Assembly: GCF_014084125.1 (NCBI RefSeq) | Contig: NZ_CP048405.1 | Span: forward strand, 5,332,001 to 5,396,000 | Source of the DNA: Streptacidiphilus sp. PB12-B1b | GTDB lineage: Bacteria > Actinomycetota > Actinomycetes > Streptomycetales > Streptomycetaceae | Reading direction: 5' to 3' | DNA length: 64,000 bases | Part shown: in pieces, positions 9,061 through 17,820 of the stretch | How positions within the stretch are numbered: the stretch's first letter is position 1 | Layout of the letters: the number at the start of each line of letters is the position of its first letter | Made by a program: the position numbers and the translations under genes | The notes under the pieces: generated by a model | Told to the model about the DNA's origin: nothing | The model's input: the letters and a program-made list of their open reading frames with translations, nothing else | The model's database searches: none

Positions 9061-9511
9061 GCAGGGCCGCGGCGGTGCTGCACAGCAGCAGGGCCGCCAC
9101 GGACAGGCCGGTGCGCAGCAGGTGCCAGCGGCGCCACAGCGGCCGCGGATCCTCCCAGTCGGCGGGGATCCGCCCGGGGTCGTCCACCGCCTTGACCCGC
9201 CGGTTGATGGGCACGTTGCACAGGTGCGACACCGCGGACACCGACAGCATCACCACGGCGGCCCCCGCGTAGAGCCACCGCGCCCCGGCTCCGGGGTGGG
9301 TGAAGGCCAGCGCCAGGTCCAGCGCCGTGGTGCTCAGCACGATCACGGGCATCACCGGATCCCAGTTCCGGCCCAGCAGCTTGTGCGCGTAGATGTACGT
9401 CCCGGTCGGCATCGCAAAGAGCGCGGGCAGCACGCTCAGCGCGACGGCGAACAGCACTCCGGCGGTGATCCCGCTGCCGAGCGAGGCGGCGACGGTCAGT
9501 ACGTCGATCAC
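9056..9511 (-). CDS. DUF1772 (anthrone oxygenase-like) membrane protein
   Basis: 151-residue membrane protein, four predicted helices, with family motifs YIYAHKLLGRNWDPVMP, NVPINRRV and LWRRWHLLRTGLS. Probably a second anthrone-oxygenase-like enzyme of the cluster, clearly diverged from the copy at 4625-5086. GTG start at 9511 with GGAGGGAG upstream. It lies 36 bases after the SchA/CurD-like gene and is the last gene of the thioesterase-ACP operon. Having two copies may mean two quinone-forming steps or two substrates. Confidence 0.8.
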   Translation of the reverse strand: MIDVLTVAASLGSGITAGVLFAVALSVLPALFAMPTGTYIYAHKLLGRNWDPVMPVIVLSTTALDLALAFTHPGAGARWLYAGAAVVMLSVSAVSHLCNVPINRRVKAVDDPGRIPADWEDPRPLWRRWHLLRTGLSVAALLLCSTAAALH

Positions 9512-9547
9512 GGCGGCTCCCTCCTGTCGTCCGCCCGGGCCCCGGGC

Positions 9548-9931
9548 TCAGCCCTGCGCCGCCGGGTGGGTCTCCACGCTGAGCTGGGCGATGGACCGCA
9601 TGGTGGCGTCGCGGAAGTAGGCGGCGAAGCCCTGCGGGCTGGAGGTGTCCCGCTGCTCGGCGAGGTAGGGCGCGAGCTTCTCCTCCAGCAGGTGCACCCC
9701 CTTCTGGGCGGCCATGTGGCGGCCCACGGCGGCGAATTCGCCCTCGTAGTGGATGACGCGGACCAGGATGTCGTCCTTGATGAACACGCCGGTCCCGAGC
9801 AGGCGTCCGGCCTGCTCGCCGTCGGCGCCGGGCAGCGCCGGGGTGTCGACGCGCTGGAAACCGCCGAAGATCTGGGCGATTTCCTCCTCGTGGCCGGGCT
9901 TGACCCGATAGGTGATCGCTGCGTACGGCAT
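9548..9931 (-). CDS. SchA/CurD-like domain protein
   Basis: 127-residue protein with the ferredoxin-like SchA/CurD fold: MPYAAITYRVKPGHEEEIAQIF at the start, then VFIKDDILVRVIHYEG and MRSIAQL near the end. Homologues occur in spore-pigment and curamycin-type clusters next to ACP and KS genes; function is not established, though a role as a small oxygenase or cyclase is often assumed. It follows the ACP gene by 79 bases in the same operon. Confidence 0.85.
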   Translation of the reverse strand: MPYAAITYRVKPGHEEEIAQIFGGFQRVDTPALPGADGEQAGRLLGTGVFIKDDILVRVIHYEGEFAAVGRHMAAQKGVHLLEEKLAPYLAEQRDTSSPQGFAAYFRDATMRSIAQLSVETHPAAQG

Positions 9932-10010
9932 GGGAGTCCTCCAGGGGTGGCCGGTGCCGCCATCGCCGGCGGCACCGGACGGATCAGGGATACCGGGGAT
10001 CGGGCCTGGC

Positions 10011-10271
10011 TCAGGCGGCCAGGGTGGAACTCGCGTTGATCATGTCGAGCAGCAGCCGGGGGGTCTCCGCCTCGACCACGGCGTCGTCGGACAGCTCGAT
10101 GCCGAGCTCCCGCTTGATCACTCCGGTCACCTGGAGCAACGCCAGGGAGTCATAGCCGAGTTCGATGAACGGGGTGTCCAGGACGTCCCCGTCCAGGTCC
10201 ACCCCCTCCTCGGCGTCCCCGGCACACTCGCGCAGTCTCGCGGTCAGCTCCAGCAACGTGAATTCGCTCAT
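10011..10271 (-). CDS. acyl carrier protein of type II PKS
   Basis: 86-residue carrier protein. The phosphopantetheine site is Ser42 in ELGYDSLALLQ, and the surrounding helices (FTLLELTARLRECAG; ELSDDAVVEAETPRLLLDMIN) fit an aromatic-PKS ACP. It holds the growing poly-beta-ketone chain for KS-alpha/CLF. The ATG at 10271 gives the usual length. Unusually, the ACP is not next to the KS pair but sits in a separate upstream operon with a thioesterase and the SchA/CurD-like gene. Confidence 0.93.
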   Translation of the reverse strand: MSEFTLLELTARLRECAGDAEEGVDLDGDVLDTPFIELGYDSLALLQVTGVIKRELGIELSDDAVVEAETPRLLLDMINASSTLAA

Positions 10272-10399
10272 GGTGTGCTGTGTGTCCTTCCTGGTGATCA
10301 GCAGAACAACGTCACGGCGGACCGGCGGTGCGCCGTTCCGCGCCGTACGACCGGCGCGGGGCATCGGGGGCGGGGCATCTCGGGCAGGGCAGTCGGGCG

Positions 10400-11158
10400 T
10401 CAGGGTGCGGGGGCCAGCGGCAGTTCCTCGACCAGCGCGGCGCCGAGCAGCTCCGTCACCGCCGTCTGGCGGACGAAGAGGTGGTCGCCGTCGAGCGTCC
10501 GCATCCGGAATCCCGCACGGGTGTAGGAGTTCCAGGCCCGCACCGCGTCCGGCGAGACCAGCAGGTCGTCCCGGCCGGCCACCGCCAGCAGCGGGCACGG
10601 CAGTTGCTCCCCGGCCGCCGCCCGCAGGCTCCGGGCCAGCAGCAGGTCGTCGCGCATGATGTCGATCGTCAGCTGCAGCCAGGCCGGACGCTGCAGCATC
10701 TGCTCCGCGATGCCGCCGGTCTCGTGCAGCACCGCGAGCAGCTCGGCGTCGGACATCTCGGAGTCCTCCAGCAGCGGCATCCCCAGGTGCGGGGCGGAGC
10801 AGGCGCCGACCGCGACCAGCTCCGGCGCCCTGCCGCCGTTCCCGGCGTGCCGCAGCGCGAAGGAGTACGCCACCAGCGCGCCGAGGCTGTGGCCGTAGAA
10901 CGCGTACGGCTCGTCCAGCAGCGGGCCGAGGTGCTGCTCCAGATCGCGCAGCAGCCGCTCGCCGCTGGTGTGCCGGGGCTCCCGCAGCCGGACCTCGCGG
11001 CCGGGCAGGCGGACCGGGACGACACTGACGTCCAGCCCCAGCCGCTGGCCCCACCGGGCGTAGCAGGAGGCCCCGGCGCCGGCGTGGTGGAAGCAGAACA
11101 GCCGGAGCGACGCCGCCGGGCGCGGCTGGACGGCCAGGTATCCGCTCGTCGCGCTCAC
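10400..11158 (-). CDS. type II thioesterase (alpha/beta hydrolase)
   Basis: 252-residue stand-alone thioesterase. The nucleophile Ser91 is in GHSLG, with Asp197 or Asp198 in AGRDDLLV and His226 in DGDHLF; LFCFHHAGAGAS near the N-terminus forms the oxyanion region. Such proteins clear wrongly primed or decarboxylated acyl groups from carrier proteins. Type II TEs are common with modular systems and less usual in aromatic type II PKS clusters. The GTG start at 11158 has no clear Shine-Dalgarno of its own but overlaps, as GTGA, the stop of a 10-codon leader frame that does. Confidence 0.88.
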   Translation of the reverse strand: MSATSGYLAVQPRPAASLRLFCFHHAGAGASCYARWGQRLGLDVSVVPVRLPGREVRLREPRHTSGERLLRDLEQHLGPLLDEPYAFYGHSLGALVAYSFALRHAGNGGRAPELVAVGACSAPHLGMPLLEDSEMSDAELLAVLHETGGIAEQMLQRPAWLQLTIDIMRDDLLLARSLRAAAGEQLPCPLLAVAGRDDLLVSPDAVRAWNSYTRAGFRMRTLDGDHLFVRQTAVTELLGAALVEELPLAPAP

Positions 11159-11187
11159 TCCGGCGATCCCGTGTGCACACCGGTCAT
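11155..11187 (-). CDS. 10-residue leader peptide coupled to the thioesterase gene
   Basis: Short frame MTGVHTGSPE with a strong Shine-Dalgarno (GAGGAGG, six bases before the ATG at 11187). Its TGA overlaps the thioesterase GTG start in a GTGA junction, so ribosomes terminating here could restart on the thioesterase. It may simply be a translation-initiation device; there is no evidence of a functional peptide. Confidence 0.45.
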   Translation of the reverse strand: MTGVHTGSPE

Positions 11188-11288
11188 GAGCGCCTCCTCG
11201 GGACGGACGGCGACCGGGCCCGAGGGGCCCGGCAGCCGCCTGGTGGACGGTCCTCCGCTCTCGCGGATACGACGATCGTCCACAACAG

Positions 11289-11317
11289 GTCTGGAAGGCT
11301 GCTCAATGCGACCTCGA
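11289..11317 (-). promoter_or_regulatory. SARP-type heptamer repeats upstream of thioesterase-ACP operon
   Basis: On the minus strand three heptamers, TCGAGGT, TTGAGCA and TCCAGAC, start exactly 11 bases apart (11317, 11306, 11295), each separated by four bases. This is the classic SARP binding layout. The site is about 100 bases upstream of the leader frame and directly downstream of the SARP gene. Confidence 0.6.
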
Positions 11318-11338
11318 GGCCGACTCGGCGCCGTGCCC

Positions 11339-12145
11339 TCAGGCAGGTCCGCGCGCGCCCGCCATCAGGTCCGCCCGGTTCAGCGACGGGTCCGCGCTGA
11401 GGATGGCCCGGTGCAGCTGCTGCATCCGCACCGAGGGCTCCAGGCCCAGCTCGTCGATGAATCCGGCCCGCAGCCGCCGGAACGCCTCCAGCGCCCGGGC
11501 CGACCGGCCGCAGCGGTAGAGCGCCAGCATGAACTGGGCGTGCAGCTTCTCCCGCAGCGGGTACTGGACGGTCAGACCGGCCAGCTCGCCGAGCACCTCA
11601 TGGTGGCGGCGCAGCCTCAGGTCCGCGTCCAGGCGGCACTCCAGCGCCGCGATCCAGCTCTCCTGGAGCCGGGTCACCTCCATCTCCAGCAGTCGGCCCT
11701 GCTGGAGGTCGACCAGGGCCGGGCCGCGCCACAGCGCCAACGCCTCGGACAGCAGCCGGGACGCGGCCTGCGGGTCGCCCGCCGCGTACGCGGCATGGCC
11801 CTCGGCGGTGAGCCGCTCGAACTCCCAGGCGTCGACGACGGTCGGGTCGACCGCCAGCAGATAGCCGCAGTTGCGGGTCACCAGTACGTCCTTCGCACCG
11901 CGCACCGAGGCGCCGAGCGCCCCGTCCAGCTTGCGGCGCAGTTGCAGGATGTAGGTCTGCAGCGTCGCCGGTGCGCTGCGGGGCAGCACCGGCCCCCAGA
12001 GTTCGTCCATCAGCCCGGAGACGGTCAGGGCCTGATTGGCGTTCAGCGCGAGCAGCGCCAGGATCTGGCGGGGCTTGGTCGCGCTCGGGACGATGGAGAC
12101 GCCTGCCTCGGATGCGGTCAGCGGGCCCAGTACATTGATCTCCAC
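11339..12145 (-). CDS. SARP-family pathway-specific activator
   Basis: 268-residue Streptomyces antibiotic regulatory protein. The N-terminal OmpR-like winged helix (residues about 20-95) starts EINVLGPLTASEAG and has KPRQILALLALNANQALTV and LQTYILQLRRKLDGAL; the bacterial transcriptional activator (BTAD) domain follows with WRGPALVDL and FMLALYRCGRSARALEAFRRLR. No ATPase or TPR extension, so it is of the small ActII-ORF4/RedD class. The GTG at 12145 is chosen because GGAAGGA lies eight bases upstream and the canonical E-I-N-V-L-G-P-L begins right after. It probably activates both repeat-bearing promoters in this cluster. Confidence 0.93.
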   Translation of the reverse strand: MEINVLGPLTASEAGVSIVPSATKPRQILALLALNANQALTVSGLMDELWGPVLPRSAPATLQTYILQLRRKLDGALGASVRGAKDVLVTRNCGYLLAVDPTVVDAWEFERLTAEGHAAYAAGDPQAASRLLSEALALWRGPALVDLQQGRLLEMEVTRLQESWIAALECRLDADLRLRRHHEVLGELAGLTVQYPLREKLHAQFMLALYRCGRSARALEAFRRLRAGFIDELGLEPSVRMQQLHRAILSADPSLNRADLMAGARGPA

Positions 12146-12360
12146 GTGATGCCGTCCTTCCCGTCGGGAGCTGCACCGGCGCACTCACGACAGGCTGCTC
12201 GAAAGCGGGAAGCACGTCCTGAAGCGAGGCCTGGACCGAGCGTTCCACGAGCCCGGGCCCCGCGAACAGTGAGTTCCTCACGACCTCCGGCACCGGCTCA
12301 CCGCCCCCGGCCTCCCCCGGCGCGCAGACCGCGGGGGCGGGCCGGGTCGGCGGCCTCAGC

Positions 12361-12687
12361 TCAGTTGACCAGCCAGCTGCAGTCCTGGCCGAAATATTTG
12401 CCCGCCCCGTCGGCGGTCAACACCATGCACGAAGCCTGGTCGTTGTAGTAGTGGCTCTGGTCGGTGATGAACAGGTTGCCCACCGTGAACGGGTAGAAGC
12501 CGTCCTGCGCGGGCACCAGCGTCCCGCAGCCCGAGAACCAGATCTCGCTGTAGAACGCATTGCCCATGCCGCTCGTACACGACGTCCGCGGAGTGTCCGC
12601 CTGAGCAGGACTCCCGACGGCGAGCACACCCCCCGCGGACAGCGCTGCGGCGGCAAGGACGGACAGGGCGCGGGGCATCATGGGCAT
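12361..12687 (-). CDS. small secreted cysteine-containing protein, unknown function
   Basis: About 109 residues with a clear Sec signal peptide (MPMMPRALSVLAAAALSAGG, cleavage after SPAQA). The mature part, about 78 residues, has four cysteines (TSC, SGC, ASC, QDC), enough for two disulfides, and many aromatic residues (FYSEIWFSG, QSHYYNDQ). The ATG at 12687 has GGAG seven bases upstream. No family recognised; small secreted proteins of this type may be inhibitors, adhesins or peptidoglycan-associated factors. It lies between the SARP gene and a DUF1206 gene and is probably not part of the polyketide pathway. Confidence 0.7.
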   Translation of the reverse strand: MPMMPRALSVLAAAALSAGGVLAVGSPAQADTPRTSCTSGMGNAFYSEIWFSGCGTLVPAQDGFYPFTVGNLFITDQSHYYNDQASCMVLTADGAGKYFGQDCSWLVN

Positions 12688-12800
12688 GGACACTCCAAGG
12701 TTGTCGGTTCCGCCCATGTGATCACGCCGGTACGCGCAGGGACAGGGCTGCGCTCACAACGTCCGAAAACCGCCCGGTTCGTCGGAAAGACGACCCGGGG

Positions 12801-13646
12801 TCAGAGCTTGCGCCAGCGGGCGGAGGCGAACGAGAAGGCCCCGAACCAGACCAGGCCGACAGCGACGAGGACCAGCAGCCAGGGGCCGACCGGGGTATGG
12901 GCGAACGATCGCAGGGTGGCGTCCATCCCCTTGGCCTGGTGCGGATCGAAGTCGATGGCGGCGATCACGATGAAGACCCCGGCACCGGTGAAGACGCTGC
13001 CCCGTGCCGCGTTGCCGCCCAGGCCGAGTGTGGTCACCACCTTGCGGGTGCGTGCGCTCATTGCGGCGGTGTCCAGCTTCTTGAGGAACGTGCGCCGGAC
13101 CGCGTTGACCGCGATGCCTGTGCCGACTCCTATCAGGACGACACCGGCGATCGCCACCAGGACCTGCCCGCCCGGGAGTTTGAGCGCAGAGGCGGTCCAG
13201 TCCTGGGATTTGGCATCGCCGCCCGACTGGCTTCCGCTGCCAGCCGCGTAGGTTGCCGTCCCCCAGCACACCGAGGCGTAGAAAACCGCGCGTCCGGCAC
13301 TCAGCACCCGGCTGCCGGTCTTCTTCCGGCCGGCCTCCCCCATGACCGCCAGGGAGGCGCGCCACAGGGTCATGCAGGCGAATCCGACCACCAGGATCCA
13401 CAGCATCGCCAGGCCGAAGGGCTGGGCGGCCACCTGGTGCAACGCCCCCTGGCGGTCCGCCTCCGCTCCGCCGCTGCCGAAGGCGATCTCCAGAGCCAGG
13501 AATCCGATCAGGACGTAGACCACGCCTCGCGCTGCGAAGCCCGCACGGCCGGCGGCGCGCAGCGCACTCTTCTCGCCGGGGCGGCGGAACGACGAAGAAC
13601 CGGCGCGGGCCCTGCTGTCTCTTCTGTGCACATGTGATGACGCCAC
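12801..13646 (-). CDS. DUF1206 family membrane protein
   Basis: 281-residue protein with six predicted membrane helices arranged as three repeated two-helix units. Each unit begins with a conserved AARGVVYVLIG-like stretch (AGFAARGVVYVLIGFLALE; LSAGRAVFYASVCWG; GNAARGSVFTGAGVFIV), which is the DUF1206 pattern. Function unknown. GTG start with GGGAGAG upstream. It is divergent from the PAP2/lipid-kinase gene, sharing a 125-base promoter region. Confidence 0.85.
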   Translation of the reverse strand: MASSHVHRRDSRARAGSSSFRRPGEKSALRAAGRAGFAARGVVYVLIGFLALEIAFGSGGAEADRQGALHQVAAQPFGLAMLWILVVGFACMTLWRASLAVMGEAGRKKTGSRVLSAGRAVFYASVCWGTATYAAGSGSQSGGDAKSQDWTASALKLPGGQVLVAIAGVVLIGVGTGIAVNAVRRTFLKKLDTAAMSARTRKVVTTLGLGGNAARGSVFTGAGVFIVIAAIDFDPHQAKGMDATLRSFAHTPVGPWLLVLVAVGLVWFGAFSFASARWRKL

Positions 13647-13771
13647 GGTGACTCTCCCTCATGACACAGGTGCGCTGAGCGCACCACTGGCCCTTCGCCT
13701 GCCCGAGTACCGCCCGTGCACCCTCCGCGCCAGGACCGTGTTTTCGCTTCGACTCGGGGTATCCGGCGGAC

Positions 13772-15274
13772 ATGGGACGACTGCAGAACCTCGACGTGCG
13801 CCTCTTCGACCGTGTGGCCGCCGCGCATCCACCCGGCCTGGACCCCGTCCTGCCCCGGCTGGGACGCGCGGCCAACCACGGTGTGCTGTGGCTGGCCGGG
13901 GCGTCCGTCCTCGCGCTGTCGAGGAACCGCAGCGCCCGCCGGGCCGCCATGCGCGGCGTCGGATCCCTGGCGCTGGCGTCCACCGCGGCCAACGTGGTCG
14001 CCAAACAACTCGTCGGCCGTCGACGGCCCGTCACCACCAGTGTCCCGACCGCGCGACGCCTGCTCCGCTCACCGATCACCACGTCGTTCCCCTCCGGCCA
14101 TTCGGCCTCCGCTGCCGCATTCGCCACAGCCGTCACCCTGGAGTCACCCTGGCTCGGTGCCGTCGCCATTCCCCTGGCCCTGGCGGTCGCGGGATCCCGT
14201 GTCTACACCGGGGCCCACTATCCGGGCGACGTGGTGGCCGGGGCCGCGCTGGGCGCCGGTGTGGCGGCGCTGACGCTCCGGTGGTGGCCGCTGCGCGACG
14301 ACGAGCCGGCGCAGGCAGCCCCGGCGCGGGTCCGGCTGCCGGCTCTGCCTGAAGGACGGGGCCTGGTGGTCGTGGTCAACAGGTCCTCGGGCAGCGCCGA
14401 CAGTGTGACGGCGGAACTGCTCGCCCACCTGCCCGAGGCGGACGTGCGCGTGCGCGAGGAGGGCCAGGACCTGGTCGCCCTCCTGGAACAGGCCGCTGCT
14501 GACGTGCAGGCAGCGGAAGGCGCCGGTGCATTGGGCGTGGCAGGCGGGGACGGCACTGTGGGCGCCGCCGCTACGATCGCCGTCAGGCACCGGCTCCCGC
14601 TCGCGGTCTTTCCCGGCGGAACCCTGAACCACTTCGCCGCCGATATGGGCATCTTCACCCCGCAGGACGCGGTCGCCGCCGTGCGGGAGGGGCACGGCGG
14701 ATCGGTCGACCTCGGACGCGTCACGTCCAAAGGCCCTCGGAACGCCGGAGCAGAAGGCGAACCGGATGCGGCGTACTTCCTGAACACCTTCAGTATCGGG
14801 GTCTATCCCGAACTGGTGCGCGCTCGTGAGTCCTTGCAGAAGTACCTGGGCAAGTGGCCTGCGCTGGGGGTCGGACTGGCCAGGGTGCTGGCCCAGGGCA
14901 AGCCGACCCGCGCCGTCGTCGACGGCCAGGAGCGCAGCCTGTGGCTGCTGTTCGCGGGCAACGGGCGCTACGACCCGCCCGGCTTCGCCCCCAGCTTCAG
15001 GCGCGACCTGGGCGATGGAGCCCTCGACATCCGCGCCGTGGACGGTGGTCATCCGTTTGCCCGCACCCGGCTGGTGGCGGCTTTCATGACCGGCACGCTG
15101 GCCCGGTCGCGCGTCTACCAGGCCGCGGCCGTCTCCCAGCTGCGTATCGACGTCCTCCACGACACGCAGCACTACGCCCACGACGGAGAGATACGCCCCG
15201 CCGCCCGGACCCTGATCCTCGACAAGGCACCCCGCGCCCTCACCCTCTACCTCCCGCCGCAGAACCAGGGCTGA
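13772..15274 (+). CDS. PAP2 phosphatase-diacylglycerol kinase-like fusion
   Basis: 500-residue two-domain protein. The N-terminal half is a PAP2-type membrane phosphatase with the three signature motifs: KQLVGRRRP, PSGHSAS and SRVYTGAHYPGDV (residues about 70-150). From about residue 190 follows a DAGK/YegS-like lipid kinase catalytic domain with VVVNRSSGSAD and GGDGTVGAAA. It probably dephosphorylates and phosphorylates lipid head groups, such as undecaprenyl or diacylglycerol phosphates. The fusion is recurrent in actinomycetes. Weak ribosome-binding site (GGCGGA). Confidence 0.9.
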   Translation: MGRLQNLDVRLFDRVAAAHPPGLDPVLPRLGRAANHGVLWLAGASVLALSRNRSARRAAMRGVGSLALASTAANVVAKQLVGRRRPVTTSVPTARRLLRSPITTSFPSGHSASAAAFATAVTLESPWLGAVAIPLALAVAGSRVYTGAHYPGDVVAGAALGAGVAALTLRWWPLRDDEPAQAAPARVRLPALPEGRGLVVVVNRSSGSADSVTAELLAHLPEADVRVREEGQDLVALLEQAAADVQAAEGAGALGVAGGDGTVGAAATIAVRHRLPLAVFPGGTLNHFAADMGIFTPQDAVAAVREGHGGSVDLGRVTSKGPRNAGAEGEPDAAYFLNTFSIGVYPELVRARESLQKYLGKWPALGVGLARVLAQGKPTRAVVDGQERSLWLLFAGNGRYDPPGFAPSFRRDLGDGALDIRAVDGGHPFARTRLVAAFMTGTLARSRVYQAAAVSQLRIDVLHDTQHYAHDGEIRPAARTLILDKAPRALTLYLPPQNQG

Positions 15275-15507
15275 CTGCTCACCGGCGCCGTCCTCACGGG
15301 CGGCCTGCTGCGGTTTCCCTCCCCTGGGCAACCACGAGCGGGCTGCGGACGCTGACGTGCACGGCGCAGGACCCGTTCCGGTCCCCGGCCGGGCGTCCCC
15401 CCGGGCGGGTACGACCTTCGCACATCGGGCATGCCCGGGCCAGCACCGGCGGTAGAGTGAAACGCCCGGGCCCCGCTTGGACCGGGGCAGGGTGAACTAC
15501 CACGGGG

Positions 15508-17811
15508 GTGGTCGGGTTGGCCCGTTTACGCGTGGCCGCGGTGTGTGCCGGCGTGCTGGTGGTGGGCAGTCCCTGGGTGCAGCGGCCGCTGGTGGCGTCG
15601 GCCTCGCAGGACTACCTGGTCTCCTGGATGCAGCAGGTGGTGTCCGCGCCGGAGTGGAAGGCGTCGTCCGCGGAGATCGCCGGCGTCGGCGACGCGGCGC
15701 AGTGGAGCATGGTGGCCTCGGTCGCCACGCTGCTGATCGGCGCACTGGCGCTGCTGCCGGGGCTGATGACGCGGGCGGAGGCGGGCCGGGTCCGCTGGAC
15801 CGCCGCGATCGGCGCCGGGGCCCTGATCGGCGCCCTGTCCGGACTGCTGGGCTGGGCCGTGCTGATCGGCTTCGGGCACAGCGTCGGGGAGCCGCACGGG
15901 CAGCTGTTCGTCTCCTTCGTGCCGACCTCGGCCGTGTTCGGCGCGCTGATGGGCGCGGTGACCGGGCTGCTGCACACCGGGGACGCCTTGGGCGACCCGG
16001 CCGCCCCGGCCACCGCCGCCGCCGACCGGGGCCGGGCACCGGCCCCGCAGGGCCTTCCGCAGGGCTTTCCGCAGGAACGGAGAAGTGGCATCGACACCGT
16101 GACAGACGCGTCCCCGGCCCCGCTCGGACAGGTGCCCGGCGACACCACCCGCTACCTCTGCGCGGCCGCGTACACCGACCGGTCGTTCGCCCGCACGGTG
16201 GTCGAGAAGGTGCTGGCCGACACCTTCGGCGCGGTCGCCCCCTCCCCCGGGCTCGATCTGCTGCCGGTGGCCCGGCACTGCCTGACCGCCCAGGAGCTGC
16301 GCTACCGGCGCGACCTGCGGCTGTCCGCCGTGTTCGCGGGCATGGCGCTGGTCGCCCCCGGGTGGCTGCTGGTGGCCGGGCTGGTGCTGTCCGCCCTCAG
16401 CGGCTGCGTGACCGATGCCGCCTTCGGCGGCGCGCACCGGACCGCCGATCGCGGGCGCGGGGGGATCAACGTCCGCCGCTCGGGCCTGCGGCTCACCCTC
16501 ACCGGCCTGCTCCTGCTGCTGCTCTGCCTGGCCCTGGGCATCGGGATCTCCTCACTGCACCTGCCGGGGCTCCTCCAGTGGCTGCTGGGCGGCTACCTGT
16601 ACGGCGTGCCGGCGCTGTTCGCGCTCGGCTTCGGGCTGCTCGCCGCCTTCACCCTGGTGGCGCGGGACGCACTCGCCACCGACGAGCTGCTGCGCACCAC
16701 CCTGCGGCGGCCGGTCTTCCGTCCGGATCAGGCCCCCGAACCCGCGCCCGCCGCCCCCTGGATCGAGGACCGGCTGGAGGCGCTGGCCGAAGCGCAGCAG
16801 GGCAATGTGACCCTCTACAGCGGCTGGTCGCCGTTCACGGGCTTCGCCGCGCCCGAGGACGGCTGGTCGCTGTCCATACCCATCCTTCCCGCGTCGCACC
16901 CGCTCGGGGGCGCCGACGGCGGCGGTGCGCCGGTGACCGAGTTCGACGCCTGGGAGCTGGTCGAGCAACTCCGGCTGTGCTGGTCGGAGTTGTCGCAGCG
17001 GCAGCCCGACCGGGACCACGACCGGCTGGCGGGCCTGCTGGTGCAGGACCGGGTCTTCGTGCACGGCGCCACTGTCGGCCGCGATCCGCGCTTCCTGCCC
17101 GAACGCGGCGTGCCGGTGACCTTGTTGGAGCCGGAGCAGCTGCGGCAGATCGCCCTGAGCCCGAGCGGTACCGCGCGCCACTGGCTGACCGGGTGCCTGC
17201 CGATGTGGGGCGGGGACGTGGTGCCGTCCATGCTGCTGAACGTCGACCTCACCGGCCGGACGGTGCATGTGCAGTGCAACCTGCACACGCTGGGAAGCGT
17301 GCGCGGCAGCTACCACGCGGTCGACCTGCTGCCCGCCGCGCTCACCGCCGGGCGGCGCACGGCGGTGATGCTCTCCGCCCTGCCGAGGACCCGTTCGCTG
17401 CTGTTCGGGGCGCCCTTCGGCGCCGTGGACCACGCGGGGTTCGAAAAGCGTCGGAACCGGCGGATGCTGCGGGACTGGCAGGCGATCGAGCACGACGGCG
17501 GCTTCGACTACGGCGCCCGGCTGAGCATCAGGGAGCGGGTGACCCAGCCGACCTACGCCAACTACTACCAGCCGCACGACGGGAAGCGGGTGCTGAACGC
17601 GCTCACCCGGCACACCCTGGCCGCGCTCCAGGACTTCCTGGACGCGCACGGCGTGGACACCACCGACTTCCAGCAGCAGCAGCAGACGATCCTCAACCAC
17701 GGGATCATCCAGCAGGGCGGCTCCAGCACCGTCGAGAACCTGGCGGTGGGCCAAGGAGCCAGTGTCAGTCCGGCCGGCCCCGCGAAGACCGAGCCGGCCA
17801 CCTCACGATAG
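15508..17811 (+). CDS. large membrane protein of unknown function with early TTA codon
   Basis: Up to 767 residues. An N-terminal hydrophobic segment and three more helices fill residues 1-155, followed by a Pro/Arg linker, two hydrophobic blocks around 270-295 and 325-395 (LLLLLLCLALGIGISSL), and a large soluble C-terminal half with SGWSPFTGF, a D-rich stretch and FGAPFGAVD. The C-terminus ends in a glycine-rich motif, NHGIIQQGGSSTVENLAVGQGASV. Codon 7 is TTA (15526-15528), so translation may need bldA tRNA if GTG 15508 is the true start; TTG at 15517 would also include it. No family recognised. It is followed nine bases later by a small gene sharing the C-terminal motif. Confidence 0.75.
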   Translation: MVGLARLRVAAVCAGVLVVGSPWVQRPLVASASQDYLVSWMQQVVSAPEWKASSAEIAGVGDAAQWSMVASVATLLIGALALLPGLMTRAEAGRVRWTAAIGAGALIGALSGLLGWAVLIGFGHSVGEPHGQLFVSFVPTSAVFGALMGAVTGLLHTGDALGDPAAPATAAADRGRAPAPQGLPQGFPQERRSGIDTVTDASPAPLGQVPGDTTRYLCAAAYTDRSFARTVVEKVLADTFGAVAPSPGLDLLPVARHCLTAQELRYRRDLRLSAVFAGMALVAPGWLLVAGLVLSALSGCVTDAAFGGAHRTADRGRGGINVRRSGLRLTLTGLLLLLLCLALGIGISSLHLPGLLQWLLGGYLYGVPALFALGFGLLAAFTLVARDALATDELLRTTLRRPVFRPDQAPEPAPAAPWIEDRLEALAEAQQGNVTLYSGWSPFTGFAAPEDGWSLSIPILPASHPLGGADGGGAPVTEFDAWELVEQLRLCWSELSQRQPDRDHDRLAGLLVQDRVFVHGATVGRDPRFLPERGVPVTLLEPEQLRQIALSPSGTARHWLTGCLPMWGGDVVPSMLLNVDLTGRTVHVQCNLHTLGSVRGSYHAVDLLPAALTAGRRTAVMLSALPRTRSLLFGAPFGAVDHAGFEKRRNRRMLRDWQAIEHDGGFDYGARLSIRERVTQPTYANYYQPHDGKRVLNALTRHTLAALQDFLDAHGVDTTDFQQQQQTILNHGIIQQGGSSTVENLAVGQGASVSPAGPAKTEPATSR

Positions 17812-17820
17812 GCGGTTGCG

